A stretch of 11,997 nucleotides of DNA, taken from NCBI GenBank assembly GCA_036244855.1, contig BQKZ01000384.1, positions 1 to 11,997 on the forward strand. The letters run 5' to 3'. Made by a program: the position numbers and the translations under genes. Below are positions 1 to 7,557 of the stretch, piece after piece (the stretch's first letter is position 1; each line of letters begins with the position of its first letter). The notes beneath the pieces were generated by a model that ran no database searches, was not told where the DNA came from, and saw nothing but the letters and a program-made list of their open reading frames with translations. The DNA comes from Temnopleurus reevesii. Taxonomy: Eukaryota > Echinodermata > Echinoidea > Temnopleuroida > Temnopleuridae.

Positions 1-303
1 TATCAAAATCAAACTTACCAACCAAAATAAATTGTTCGGTCTCATTGGTAACCAAAACAAAGCCTTTAATTGTATTTTAATTATTGTAAGAAGAGAAATA
101 TATGCAGCTAAATGTAAGAATCTGGCACCTTCGTTTGAAAGAATTTGTTCAGAAGCAAAAAAAATATTACGATATGGAGAAACACATAGCAAGGACAAGA
201 CTTAAGGGAAATCTTTTTGAAAAGAAATGGCAAGAATTAAAAGGGTTTTTTAAAAACAATTTCAGAAATGTTGTGTTGTTTGCCATAGCAATGTGTGCAT
301 ATT

Positions 304-352
304 TGTATATATGTACGTGTATATACATACATGTATACATATGTATGTACGT
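304..352. repeat. Alternating pyrimidine-purine microsatellite tract
   Basis: Forty-nine consecutive bases alternate strictly between pyrimidine and purine (TG, TA, CA and CG steps), with imperfect self-complementarity around the central ATGTATACATATGTAT. Similar but interrupted sequence continues on both sides (about 290-375). Such tracts are known to be prone to Z-DNA or cruciform formation and to length change. Any role here is unknown. Confidence 0.8.
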
Positions 353-707
353 TTATGTTTATATATCTATATTTGTATTTATACCTTACACAGAATAAAT
401 TGTTTGCATTTATTTTGTAATAATCATTTTGAGCTTGCTTTAATAACACGTTAATTCATGGATGAAATTATTTTTTCAAAGTATGTTTTATATTGTAAAC
501 CTTTTTTTTTGTTCTCAACTATAAGCATCCGTTGTAAATGTAATGTTTATTTATTTAATAAAGGAGACCTGTGGAAGGGTTAAATAAAAAAATAATAATA
601 ATTACAACAAAATATTCTAGAGACACTGTAATCAAAGCTTCTTACAAAATATGGACCAACTATTTGATTCTCCCACACATTAAATCAGAACAGTGTGCAG
701 ACTGTTT

Positions 708-733
708 ATTAGTCAGACACATTAGTCAGACAC
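708..733. repeat. 13-bp perfect tandem duplication
   Basis: The 13-mer ATTAGTCAGACAC occurs twice back to back with no mismatch. It looks like a recent slippage or insertion duplication. There are only two copies, so it is not a minisatellite. Confidence 0.85.
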
Positions 734-1180
734 ACTATTTCCAGTGTCATAAAAATAAATTAATAGGAGAAAAATATGAGCATTAGAGACAGATTACTTT
801 AATAGCTGTTACCATGACAATGGTCACTAACTTTTCAAAAGAAGAGCTGTCTCAGGATTAAACATCCACTATGTGAACTGCACACAAAGGTATTCATTAT
901 GGTCCCAGACAAAAGAAGGCAGCAGAGAAGAGAGAATAGAAGTTAGGGGGCAAGGTAACTGAGAAAGAGACATTGACATTAGATGATAGAGGAAAAAGAA
1001 ATGGATAGAAGGGAATATATTGAAATTATGGAATATATAGAATAGGAAAGCACATAGGCAATATGGCTGATATTGCACCATATTACACAAACAAAGATAA
1101 TTGTTAAAGGAACTATGTATTCAAGCAAAAAAAAAAAATGTTTTTTTTTTTTAATTTTCTGAAAGGAAAAAGAATGTGAT

Positions 1181-1412
1181 ATCCGGTGGTGAGTTGTCCG
1201 ACAATACGTCACGGATTCCGTAAAAGTTGCCGATCGCCATGATCGCAGGGATCCCCGTCGGCGGCAGGGGTCGTGATCTCATTGAGAATTTGAAAATTTT
1301 CAGGGTTTTTTTTTTCATCTAATTTTTCGTCATACATTGATGTCCAGAACGATAATTTTAGGGGATCGATCCACTTTAAATCTGGGACAGACGTTACCTA
1401 AAAGACGCAAGG
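1181..1412. other. GC-richer non-repetitive patch
   Basis: Around 1181-1280 the composition shifts to CpG-containing, GC-richer sequence within AT-rich surroundings (for example near 1230-1270). No open frame, RNA fold or repeat relationship to the rest of the window was recognised. It could be a fragment of an older element or unconstrained DNA. Confidence 0.3.
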
Positions 1413-1900
1413 GTATGATAGAGTCTACCCCAAAATAGAATATTCTTTAAGAGGAGCAGGAAAAAAAGTTTGAAGAAAATCGGACAAGTAATTAAAAAGT
1501 TATGGATTTTTAAAGAGTTGAAAAAAGTCAGCAAATCAGTGAAGATTTTCAGACATGTTACCAATTGATGATGATGGGTGCACAACAAGCCAGGATTTTC
1601 TTTATGTTTATGGTGCAAAATTCTTCATTTTTACAGAAAGATACAAAGTTTGTATGAATGAAAAAATGCGAATGAAAAAATGGCGAAAAAGTAACATTTT
1701 ATAGCATTAATATGAATACGATACATAGTCAGTTGTGCACCTGTGACGTCATCAGTTGCCAATTTGTCTAAATATTAAAACATTCATAATAACTTTCTTA
1801 TGAATTGTCCGATTTTGCTCAAACTTTTTTTTTTGTTCTGTTTATCTAATTTTTCTGCTTCTGTTCAAGAAATATTATTTTGGGTACACTCATCTTTTAA
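1413..1900 (+). mobile_element. Degraded foldback MITE, copy A (Kolobok/piggyBac-type TTAA family)
   Basis: This is a non-coding element homologous along its length to the better copy at 7562-8111 and in the same orientation. The left end keeps GAGTCTACCCCAAAAT. The right end keeps an inverted TTTTGGGTACACTCATC-like version followed by TTAA at 1897-1900. The left TTAA has decayed to GGTA. Subterminal blocks shared with copy B include AAAATCGGACAA, the block ending GGGTGCACAAC, and GTTGTGCACCTGTGACGTCA on the right arm. About 490 bp versus 550 bp in copy B. It encodes no transposase and would have depended on one supplied in trans. Boundaries are approximate to about 5 bp. Confidence 0.8.
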
Positions 1901-2114
1901 AGACATTATCACACATGAAGATTATAAAATTATCAAATCAAGCTGTCTGCTATTACATTCAGAGCTATGAAAAACAACAAAGTATGCAACAAAGAGGGGA
2001 CTTATTCATGCACTGTCAATATATCTATGGAAATTGAATGAAGTGTATACCACTGGTGCCTTATTACTGCCTATATGTACAGATGTAGGTCATATATTTA
2101 ATAATAACACGATA
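1901..2114. other. AT-rich spacer without recognised features
   Basis: This is unique-looking AT-rich sequence between two DNA elements. No gene, RNA or repeat is seen. Confidence 0.4.
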
Positions 2115-2269
2115 TAAACTATTTCCGAAAAATTAAGTCGAACGCAGACAATAGCTCCGTACGCCGTTTATTCAACAGTGCGGACACAATGACAAGCCGG
2201 TTCCGATTTCAATCGCATTACAAAGGACCATAGAAATTGCGTTCGACTTAATTTTTCGGAAATAGTTTA
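2115..2269. mobile_element. Small hairpin MITE with perfect 32-bp inverted ends
   Basis: Positions 2115-2146 and 2238-2269 are exact reverse complements over 32 bp (outer motif AACTATTTCCGAAAAATTAA). They enclose a 91-bp unpaired centre that is more GC-rich than the flanks. Both ends sit at TA, compatible with a TA target duplication and hence a Tc1/mariner-like miniature element of about 151 bp. However, a TA at the end of a perfect inverted repeat is uninformative by itself. No coding capacity. The perfect arms suggest recent insertion or arm homogenisation. A structured RNA gene is the main alternative. Confidence 0.7.
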
Positions 2270-2373
2270 AATCATGTTTTAAATAATGTTTTCTTTTTAG
2301 AATTGAACGTTGATTTTGAAGCCTAATACTTCCACAGCTTAATTTACGTACACTATCAACCATTAAGGTAGCA

Positions 2374-2400
2374 TTTAAAGCCCAAGTACAGTTTGGGTAA
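2374..2400 (-). repeat. 27-nt segment, copy 1 of an inverted pair
   Basis: Read on the minus strand this segment matches 2856-2882 at 25 of 27 positions. In one frame both copies read Y-x-N-C-x-W-A-L. It may be a remnant of an older interspersed element or of a duplicated exon; the family is not recognised. Confidence 0.6.
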
Positions 2401-2855
2401 AAGCGAATATTTTTGTCTCCAGATTTTGTCTTCAAATCTATATGAAATGAAATATAGTATCCTGAATAAATTGCACAAAACATAGTGTGAAAAATGAATG
2501 AGTTTTGGTAAAGTTATAACCTGAAATGTACAAGATATCTCAGCGTCGTGTACCCCGACACTTAATCAATATTTTCTTTCGCGATAAAGGACATCTTCCC
2601 GTGCACAGTATCGGGTGAAAATTTCAGAATTTAATTTTCGTGTATACCTTTTTATCATTCTTTTGTCAAATTTCATAAATAACCTTTCTTATGCCTGATA
2701 ACAAACAAAACATTCTTATTACTAAGAGAGGGCGTTAAATACGGTTTAAATTTTCAAATAGAATCAGTTCGTAAAAAAATATGCTTTGGTCTCGAAATGT
2801 GTGTAAGATACATATATCATGATAAACATCCCGTAATATTCACATTTCTTAATCG

Positions 2856-2882
2856 TTACCAAAACTGTATTTGGGCTTTAAA
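2856..2882 (+). repeat. 27-nt segment, copy 2 of an inverted pair
   Basis: This is the plus-strand partner of 2374-2400, with two mismatches. The frame reading Y-x-N-C-x-W-A-L closes at a TGA five codons later, so this copy is not coding as it stands. Confidence 0.6.
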
Positions 2883-3190
2883 ATCTGGCCGATGAGAATC
2901 AGTTTAAAAAGGAAAACCATATTACACCACAATGCCTTAAGGGCGGATTTCGGTTTTCAATCTCATAAATGAAATGATCTTACGACACGGTAGGCATATT
3001 CTATAACATTCATAAAAATAGATCAAAAACAATTTTGTGTATGGCCTCGCTGATAATTATCTCCTATCTGATGGCAGACATTTTACCTTGATACAATACA
3101 TTTTGTATATTACTGTTGGGCAGGTCTACGGTATTGGAAAACAACATTACACCTTTCAGAATATGAAATAAAGGAAATAAGATAAATAAA

Positions 3191-3206
3191 AAAACTCCCA
3201 TAAGAT
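3191..3206. repeat. Target-site duplication at the LINE 3' end
   Basis: AAAACTCCCATAAGAT here is identical to 4832-4847. The two copies flank the LINE fragment exactly, with unrelated sequence outside both. Together they mark a target-primed reverse-transcription insertion. Confidence 0.88.
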
Positions 3207-4831
3207 TTTTTATATTTATAGTTTTTATTGAAAAATTGGCACAAATCACAATATTTACAAATGATTAACGAGATTAAAATAAATTTACAATGCAAAAATC
3301 AACAATAATGAAAGGCAGAGTAACGAACAAGCAATAAATAAATGTACCTCAAGAGCAGAGCCAATACTACCGAAATTGTATTAGAAGTGAATAAAAACAT
3401 CAAAGGTCAAAAGGTCTTATTGGCTCTGATCGAGAAGGGCACCTACGTAGATTACAGGCAGCTAACAAAGTACAGTGTACGTGTAACATGTACGTAAATA
3501 CAGTAGTTCAAACACATCATTTACAGGGCAATGAACATTGTCACTACAGGGGGTAAGAAAATATCTATGGAATGTCAAAACACCACTTTTGGAAGTGAAT
3601 GTGAAGTTTGTTACGTTTCTTGGCTAAATAGAATTCAGTATCCTTACATTTTTTCACAAAGGATTTGAAAGAAACAAAATTTGGAAGATTACCATTAAAT
3701 TTACAACAGTAGATATGGTATTTCAGCAACAAGAAAAGAAAGGTTAGAAATTTATCATTGTAAATACCAAAAAGTTTGTCAAAATTAGAGATATTGATGT
3801 TGCGATTACATCTTTGATTAATCAATGTGAGAAGATCTTGCCAAATAGGAATTACTTTATCACAGTCACAAAACAGGTGTACCATTGTTTCTTCTTGTTC
3901 ATTACAAAAAGCACAATTAGGAGAATCTTTTCGTTTGATCTTAAAAAGAAAACTATTTAAGGCAATTGCATTGTGGAGAATTTTAAAATAAAACGACCGT
4001 AGTTTAGATTCAATTGTACAGAGAAAATTTGAATTATGGATCTTATCCCAATTAATGTTAGGAGGTAATGGAAGGTTGTTTTGCCAAAAAACATATCTCT
4101 TGTCAGGACAAAAACTACCAAGTAATAAGCAATAAACATTCTTGGGAACCTTTTTTAAGCTCAGCAATTTCAAAACCACTGTATCATGTACACCAACAAT
4201 GTCAGTATCACAATTTTCCAACCATTCATTTGGAATGTTCTTAATCAAAAAATTGAACTTCCTCCTTTCTGTAGAGGGAACCTTAAAATCTAGAACAAGC
4301 TCCTCAAAAAGTTTGTGCCCAGGAAGAGGAGGGTTAAACAAATCAGAGATAGTATATATATTTTGATTAAACCAAGATGGGTAATAAAAATATTGCTTGG
4401 ACTTAAAACGAATACATCTGTTATACCAAAGAGATTGACACGCACTCAATTGAGAATACTTTGAATCATAAAATTCGATGGTAGCATTTTCTCGAAACAA
4501 ATACCAACAACGAAGTGAATCAGCTAGTTGTACATTCTTTAAAGAGTTCAAAATACTTTCAGGGGCATGAGCTTTCCATAATAAAGATACATCAGGATTA
4601 AACTTCTCCAAGAAAGATAATTCAATAGCTTTCCAAAGAGAATTATAATTGTCATCAAGTAAATTTCTTACCCAAACCATCTTTAGGGCTATAGAAAAAA
4701 TATTAGGGTCAATCATTCTAAGACCAGCTTCATTGTAATCATTACACATAATCTTTCTCTGTACCCTGTCTCTGCCTCCATTCCATATAAAATTATAAAA
4801 TATCTTGTTCAGTTCCTTAAAAAAAGGAATT
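3207..4831 (-). mobile_element. 5'-truncated non-LTR retrotransposon (L1/Tx1-like LINE)
   Basis: This insert of about 1.6 kb contains the C-terminal part of a LINE ORF2 and about 358 bp of 3' untranslated sequence. On the minus strand the 3' end carries AATAAA (3224-3229 complement) and an A-rich tail next to the duplication. Exact 16-bp target copies lie on both sides (3191-3206 and 4832-4847). The apurinic endonuclease and the reverse-transcriptase catalytic core are absent. The 5' boundary falls directly at the duplication, the usual result of incomplete reverse transcription. The copy cannot mobilise itself. Exact duplications and a 3' part of the frame free of stops suggest a fairly young insertion. 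Confidence 0.92.
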
Positions 4832-4842
4832 AAAACTCCCAT
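3565..4842 (-). pseudogene. C-terminal fragment of LINE ORF2 protein (reverse-transcriptase connector plus zf-RVT zinc knuckle)
   Basis: An open frame of 425 codons encodes the C-terminal region of a LINE ORF2 polyprotein, whose full form provides endonuclease and reverse transcriptase for target-primed integration. The fragment begins with the post-RT segment typical of this family: FIWNG (residues 18-22), a basic GGRDRVQRK patch (22-30) and GLRMID (40-45). A helical region follows, with FWQNNL (252-257) and a basic LRSFYFKILHN segment (281-291). Near the end is a zf-RVT knuckle, C310-x2-C313-x8-H322-x4-C327, followed by PIWQDL. The catalytic YxDD region lies upstream and is missing. The apparent ATG and residues 1-3 come from the target-site duplication, so the start is an accident of the insertion site. 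The frame ends at TAG (3565-3567 complement). No frameshift or stop interrupts it. A functional protein is very unlikely. Confidence 0.9.
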
Positions 4843-4847
4843 AAGAT
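4832..4847. repeat. Target-site duplication at the LINE 5' truncation point
   Basis: This is an exact copy of 3191-3206 (AAAACTCCCATAAGAT). It supplies the ATG that makes the truncated LINE frame look like a complete reading frame. Confidence 0.88.
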
Positions 4848-5010
4848 GATGACGAGTAACCTAAATGTGGCACAATGTTCGAATACTACTTTTGCGATAT
4901 GCATCTTATATTTTTGTTCGATCATGCGATTTTTTAAAAAAAAAATTGTTGTATAAAAACGGAAAAAATTACACGAAAGGGAAAAAATCTGAGATACCAA
5001 GAATGCTGTC
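4848..5010. other. AT-rich spacer between two mobile elements
   Basis: This is the pre-insertion continuation of the sequence left of 3191. It contains A/T runs around 4930-4975 and nothing else recognisable. Confidence 0.4.
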
Positions 5011-5162
5011 TTTTGCAGGGGGCGGATCCAGGAATTTAAAAAAAGGGGGCGGGCGCCCCATTGGCGAGGGAGCGGAGCGACCGAACGGGGGCAGTAGAGA
5101 CTTTTAAAAAATTTAAAATGCTGTAATCGCATTCTAAGCACTTCCCAAATAAATAAGCTTGA

Positions 5163-5300
5163 TTCTTGCATCATTTCTGAGTGGGGGAAGAGGTATGCCC
5201 CCTCCCTCTAAAATCGCATTTTAAGAGCACTTTAGGAAACAAAATTATTAGAGGCACGCGTTCCCTACGCACTCCCCTGGAATATTCTGAAGAGTATGTA
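5163..5300. repeat. Internal tandem unit, segment R copy 1
   Basis: From CTTGCATCAT through AAAATCGCATTTTAAGAGCA to GGAATATTCTGAAGAGTATG this matches 5551-5734, the other copy having an extra block around 5600-5640. It forms part of a unit of roughly 210 bp (R followed by S) repeated inside the 5016-6135 element. Confidence 0.8.
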
Positions 5301-5308
5301 GGCAAAAA

Positions 5309-5375
5309 GTGGCGTTTTCTAAACACAAAACTTCTGCATTGGAGTAACTAAATGAGAAATTACATCTGAAAAAAA
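5309..5375. repeat. Internal tandem unit, segment S copy 1
   Basis: A block of about 67 bp from GTGGCGTTTTCTAAACACAA to TCTGAAAAAA. It is nearly identical to 5476-5540: one T-run indel and one substitution were noticed. Confidence 0.85.
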
Positions 5376-5475
5376 GAATATGATTATATAGGTGAAGACA
5401 CCAAGCGGGGAAGGGTGTGGGAGGGGGTGTCCCCATCCCAGATTAGGGAGATTTTTTGAAAAATAGATCATGAAA

Positions 5476-5540
5476 GTGGCGTTTCTAAACACAAAACTTC
5501 TGCATTGGAGTAACTAAATGAGAAATGACATCTGAAAAAA
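5476..5540. repeat. Internal tandem unit, segment S copy 2
   Basis: This is the second copy of the S block. The piece before it (5376-5475) looks like a shortened R segment: it keeps a GTGTGGGAGGGGGTG-like G-rich stretch and a CCCCATCCCA stretch. That makes three unit remnants in all. Confidence 0.82.
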
Positions 5541-5550
5541 ATATAGACTT

Positions 5551-5734
5551 CTTGCATCATGTCCGAGTGGGGGAGGGTGTGGGTGGATGTATGCCCCTCC
5601 CACAGTAGGGACAGTAGGGACAGTAGGGAAAAAATCACGAGCTAAAATCGCATTTTAAGAGCACTTTAAGAAAAAAAACTTATAAGGGGCGCGCGTCCCT
5701 ACGCACCCGTCTGGAATATTCTATAGAGTATGTA
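5551..5734. repeat. Internal tandem unit, segment R copy 2 with a 9-bp triplication
   Basis: This is the second R segment. It contains three exact head-to-tail copies of ACAGTAGGG (5602-5628) that are absent from copy 1, a local expansion within the larger repeat. Confidence 0.82.
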
Positions 5735-6135
5735 TGAAAAAATATCGGTAAAATTTGGCCTAGAAAGGGGGAACAGTGTCAATTTCGATGGAAAACACCC
5801 CTTTAATTTGTGCACTCTGAAATATTTGGAGTCCTTCTCTGCATCCCATTCACTGTAAACGCAGTTGGTGAGATTCAGGAATAAGTCTTCAATCACCGGG
5901 CGCATGTGTTACATCGTCTGTGTCAATGGCGCGCAGAAAAGCGTCCTGGCCCTGGCGCAGAGTAGGACGCCCTTATCATGTGGAGCCGTCTGATATTGAA
6001 TTCGCTTCGATAGTGATTTACATCGTGAAGGAAAGTTTGGCGTCTGTGTCATATTATAGGCCTAAAAAAATCTTTGGTCGCCGAAAAAAAGGGAGGGGGG
6101 GGAGCCGGGTCCGCTCCCTCTTAGATCCGCGCCTG

Positions 6136-6513
6136 TTTTGAGACAGAGTATCAATTATTAGAACTCCTTACCAAACCGACTCTTGAAGATTGGCTGTTAT
6201 AGATGTATTTATAGGAATTCTAACAATAATCGCACAAATGTTTGAAAGGAAATATTTCCGAGTGAGATAAAACAGAGTGTACGGTCTGATTTCAAATTGA
6301 CCGTAAGGCTTTGTAAAGTCTGCAGGCATAGACCACTGCATTTTGAGTGTTGAAATTCTCCACATCGACTTTTGTTGTAAATTCGAAGCCGATGAGGGCG
6401 TCAACAATTTTTAGAGAAAATAATCATGTCGGGCTGGGACGGTCACTTCCGTTTCTGGTTCTACTCGCGTGTATTTGTATAGGACTTTCGCCGACTCCAT
6501 AGCTTCGTTTTAA
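6136..6513. other. Interval without recognised features
   Basis: Mixed-composition sequence. The stretch around 6427-6490 is more GC-rich and contains a short open frame starting MSGWDGHFRFWF that closes after 18 codons. It is too short to call. No repeats shared with the rest of the window were found. Confidence 0.35.
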
Positions 6514-6753
6514 ATGCTCAAAAATATATGTTTTCAGCTTTTTTTCTTCACATGTTACGTTTTATTATATTATGGGGGTTTCTTTGAGACAGCAGAGTGC
6601 ACACCGGACGACGTGAAAAGGAGAAAAATTGACAAATATCCATGGATGGGAGCTGTGACCTGTGCATGTATCAAATGTACCGGAAGTATGCTTCCCGGCT
6701 CCAGAGGATTGATACTGGGGGTTTCGATCGATATCACTTGGTATCGCCTGTAG
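6514..6753 (+). CDS. Weak candidate: short secreted cysteine-containing peptide or exon
   Basis: A 79-codon frame opens just after an in-frame TAA. The predicted N-terminus is hydrophobic (LFFFTCYVLLYYGGFF, about residues 9-24) and is followed by ETAEC, which resembles a signal peptide with a possible cleavage site. A short cysteine cluster follows (C-x-C-x2-C within the segment TCACIKC). A splice-acceptor-like TATGTTTTCAG ends at 6537 and a GTATGC donor-like site lies near 6687, so the coding part could be one exon of a larger plus-strand gene. Against this, the start context is weak (T at -3), the length is within chance expectation, and the protein matches no family I recognise. An unrelated minus-strand frame overlaps it. 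Confidence 0.2.
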   Translation: MLKNICFQLFFFTCYVLLYYGGFFETAECTPDDVKRRKIDKYPWMGAVTCACIKCTGSMLPGSRGLILGVSIDITWYRL

Positions 6754-7067
6754 TCGGTGGGGAGAATCACGCAGATACATAATACAGAGTCTGTGTTCAG
6801 AGACTACATCACTTATGTTGGATTTTGGATAGTTCATCTGGCAAAATGTGGAAAATTGAACCAGAGTGTATGATTGTGTATGATTACTAGATGTGTATAG
6901 CGTGTGCCTATACCATGTATATAATTCGTCAGTTTTTGGGTTTACGAACCGAAGTATTACTAGAGGAATGATGCTTGAACACGTAGAAACCCCGACATGG
7001 CGTCAAGTACTAACCAATCCCTAGGGATGATCGTGCTCTCATATAGGTATGACGATCTTCACACATA
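6754..7067. other. Interval without recognised features
   Basis: No gene or repeat is seen apart from a small TGTATGATTG duplication near 6867-6885. Confidence 0.35.
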
Positions 7068-7229
7068 CACGGTAAGCAAACACGGATGAGCACGGTTCAT
7101 CGTTCCGTGATGAATCGTGTTGCATCGTGTAGAAACCTTATTTGCTTCCTTCATCATCCACGTTCAACCGTGCCTGTGCAATTTTTTTTAGAACCAGCCT
7201 ACATGGTTCAAGCTATTTCTTGTTGACTC
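7068..7229. repeat. Degenerate, partly inverted edge of the CGTG minisatellite
   Basis: CACGG occurs at 7068, 7081 and 7091. The opposite-strand form then appears as CGTG at 7106, 7116 and 7126. A small hairpin, TTCATC/GATGAA (7097-7115), sits at the switch of orientation. The sequence then decays toward 7200. This looks like an old, partly inverted extension of the array at 7230-7440. Confidence 0.55.
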
Positions 7230-7440
7230 CGTGTAGACACCGTGCACCATCGTGGACATACCGTGTATCATCGTGTAGACACCGTGTATCATCGTGTAGA
7301 CACCGTGCACCATCGTGGACATACCGTGTATCATCGTGTAGACACCGTGTATCATCGTGTAGACATCGTGCACCATCGTGGACATACCGTCTGTCATCGT
7401 GTAGACACCGTGTTTCACCGTGTTTACACCGTGTGTCCAC
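7230..7440. repeat. Minisatellite with 10.5 / 21 / 63-bp hierarchy
   Basis: The motif CGTG starts at 20 positions from 7230 to 7430 with spacings strictly alternating 11 and 10 bp. Two half-units form a 21-mer (type ACCGTGTATCATCGTGTAGA plus C). Three 21-mers form a 63-bp higher-order unit marked by CGTGCACCATCGTGGACATA at 7241, 7304 and 7367. Because 63 and 21 are multiples of three, several frames on both strands stay open with 7-residue periodicity (for example HHRGHTV/YHRVDTV). These frames are by-products of the repeat and not evidence of a protein. The last units (7388-7440) are diverged. Confidence 0.93.
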
Positions 7441-7557
7441 TGTCTAGCTTCTTGTTTTTCTTCTAAATTGTGTCTACATATCTACTTTGATGAGTAGTAA
7501 TAGGCAAATTTCACTGCTCATGGTGATTGACAAGACATCACTCTACAATAGATTTAG

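Larger units (their letters stand above)
1..1180. other. AT-rich intergenic DNA, no supported gene
   Basis: No convincing coding sequence is visible. The longest open frame on the plus strand (102-398) ends in a low-complexity I/Y/V/C stretch that is just translated microsatellite, so it is not called. The interval holds an alternating TA/TG/CA tract (304-352), a 13-bp perfect tandem duplication (708-733), a purine-rich plus strand around 895-1060 and an A12-TG-T12 run at 1127-1152. AATAAA-like hexamers occur by chance in such AT-rich DNA and are not taken as polyadenylation signals. Confidence 0.6.
2270..3190. other. Gene-free interval with one inverted repeated segment
   Basis: No gene is recognised. 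The only internal structure found is a 27-nt segment at 2374-2400 (minus sense) repeated at 2856-2882 (plus sense) with two mismatches. Further weak similarity on the same side includes an AAAAAG(A/G)AAAACCAT-like stretch. The open frame on the minus strand at 2172-2483 runs from hairpin-element sequence into flanking DNA and is not supported as a gene. Confidence 0.5.
5016..6135. mobile_element. Candidate non-autonomous DNA transposon, hAT-like ends
   Basis: The left end begins CAGGGGGCGGATCCA and the right end finishes TTAGATCCGCGCCTG, whose complement is CAGGCGCGGATCTAA: short, imperfect terminal inverted repeats. Immediately outside both ends is TTTTG (5011-5015 and 6136-6140), a plausible 5-bp target-site duplication. 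CAGG-type ends fit the hAT superfamily, in which target duplications of 5-8 bp are known. Both ends are G-rich (5040-5100 and 6090-6120). The interior holds tandem units (5163-5375 and 5476-5734) and no transposase. The short plus-strand frame at 5920-6141 runs into the G-rich terminus and looks fortuitous. Superfamily assignment is an inference from the ends alone. Confidence 0.6.

Noticed and set aside
102..398. 98-codon plus-strand open frame
   Set aside because: Its C-terminal third is translated microsatellite, there is no recognisable domain, and open frames of this length are expected in AT-rich DNA of this kind.
1127..1152. A12-TG-T12 as a terminator-like hairpin
   Set aside because: Homopolymer runs of this kind are common by slippage. 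With no adjacent gene there is no reason to assign a function.
2172..2483. 103-codon minus-strand frame
   Set aside because: It runs from flanking DNA into the hairpin element. Only the small duplicated segment inside it is of interest, and that is reported separately.
4830..5174. 114-codon minus-strand frame
   Set aside because: It crosses the left end of the 5016 element, unrelated flank and the LINE target duplication, so it cannot be one conserved unit.
5699..6141. Short frames inside the 5016-6135 element (minus 5699-5905, plus 5920-6141)
   Set aside because: No transposase motif, dimerisation domain or zinc finger is visible, and the plus-strand frame ends in the G-rich terminus.
7230..7440. 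CRISPR-like regular array
   Set aside because: The units are continuous without unique spacers, no cas genes are present, and the surroundings are animal-type DNA.
7142..7466. Several overlapping repeat-rich open frames on both strands
   Set aside because: They follow from a repeat period divisible by three without in-phase stops. Four simultaneously open frames argue against any one being selected as coding.
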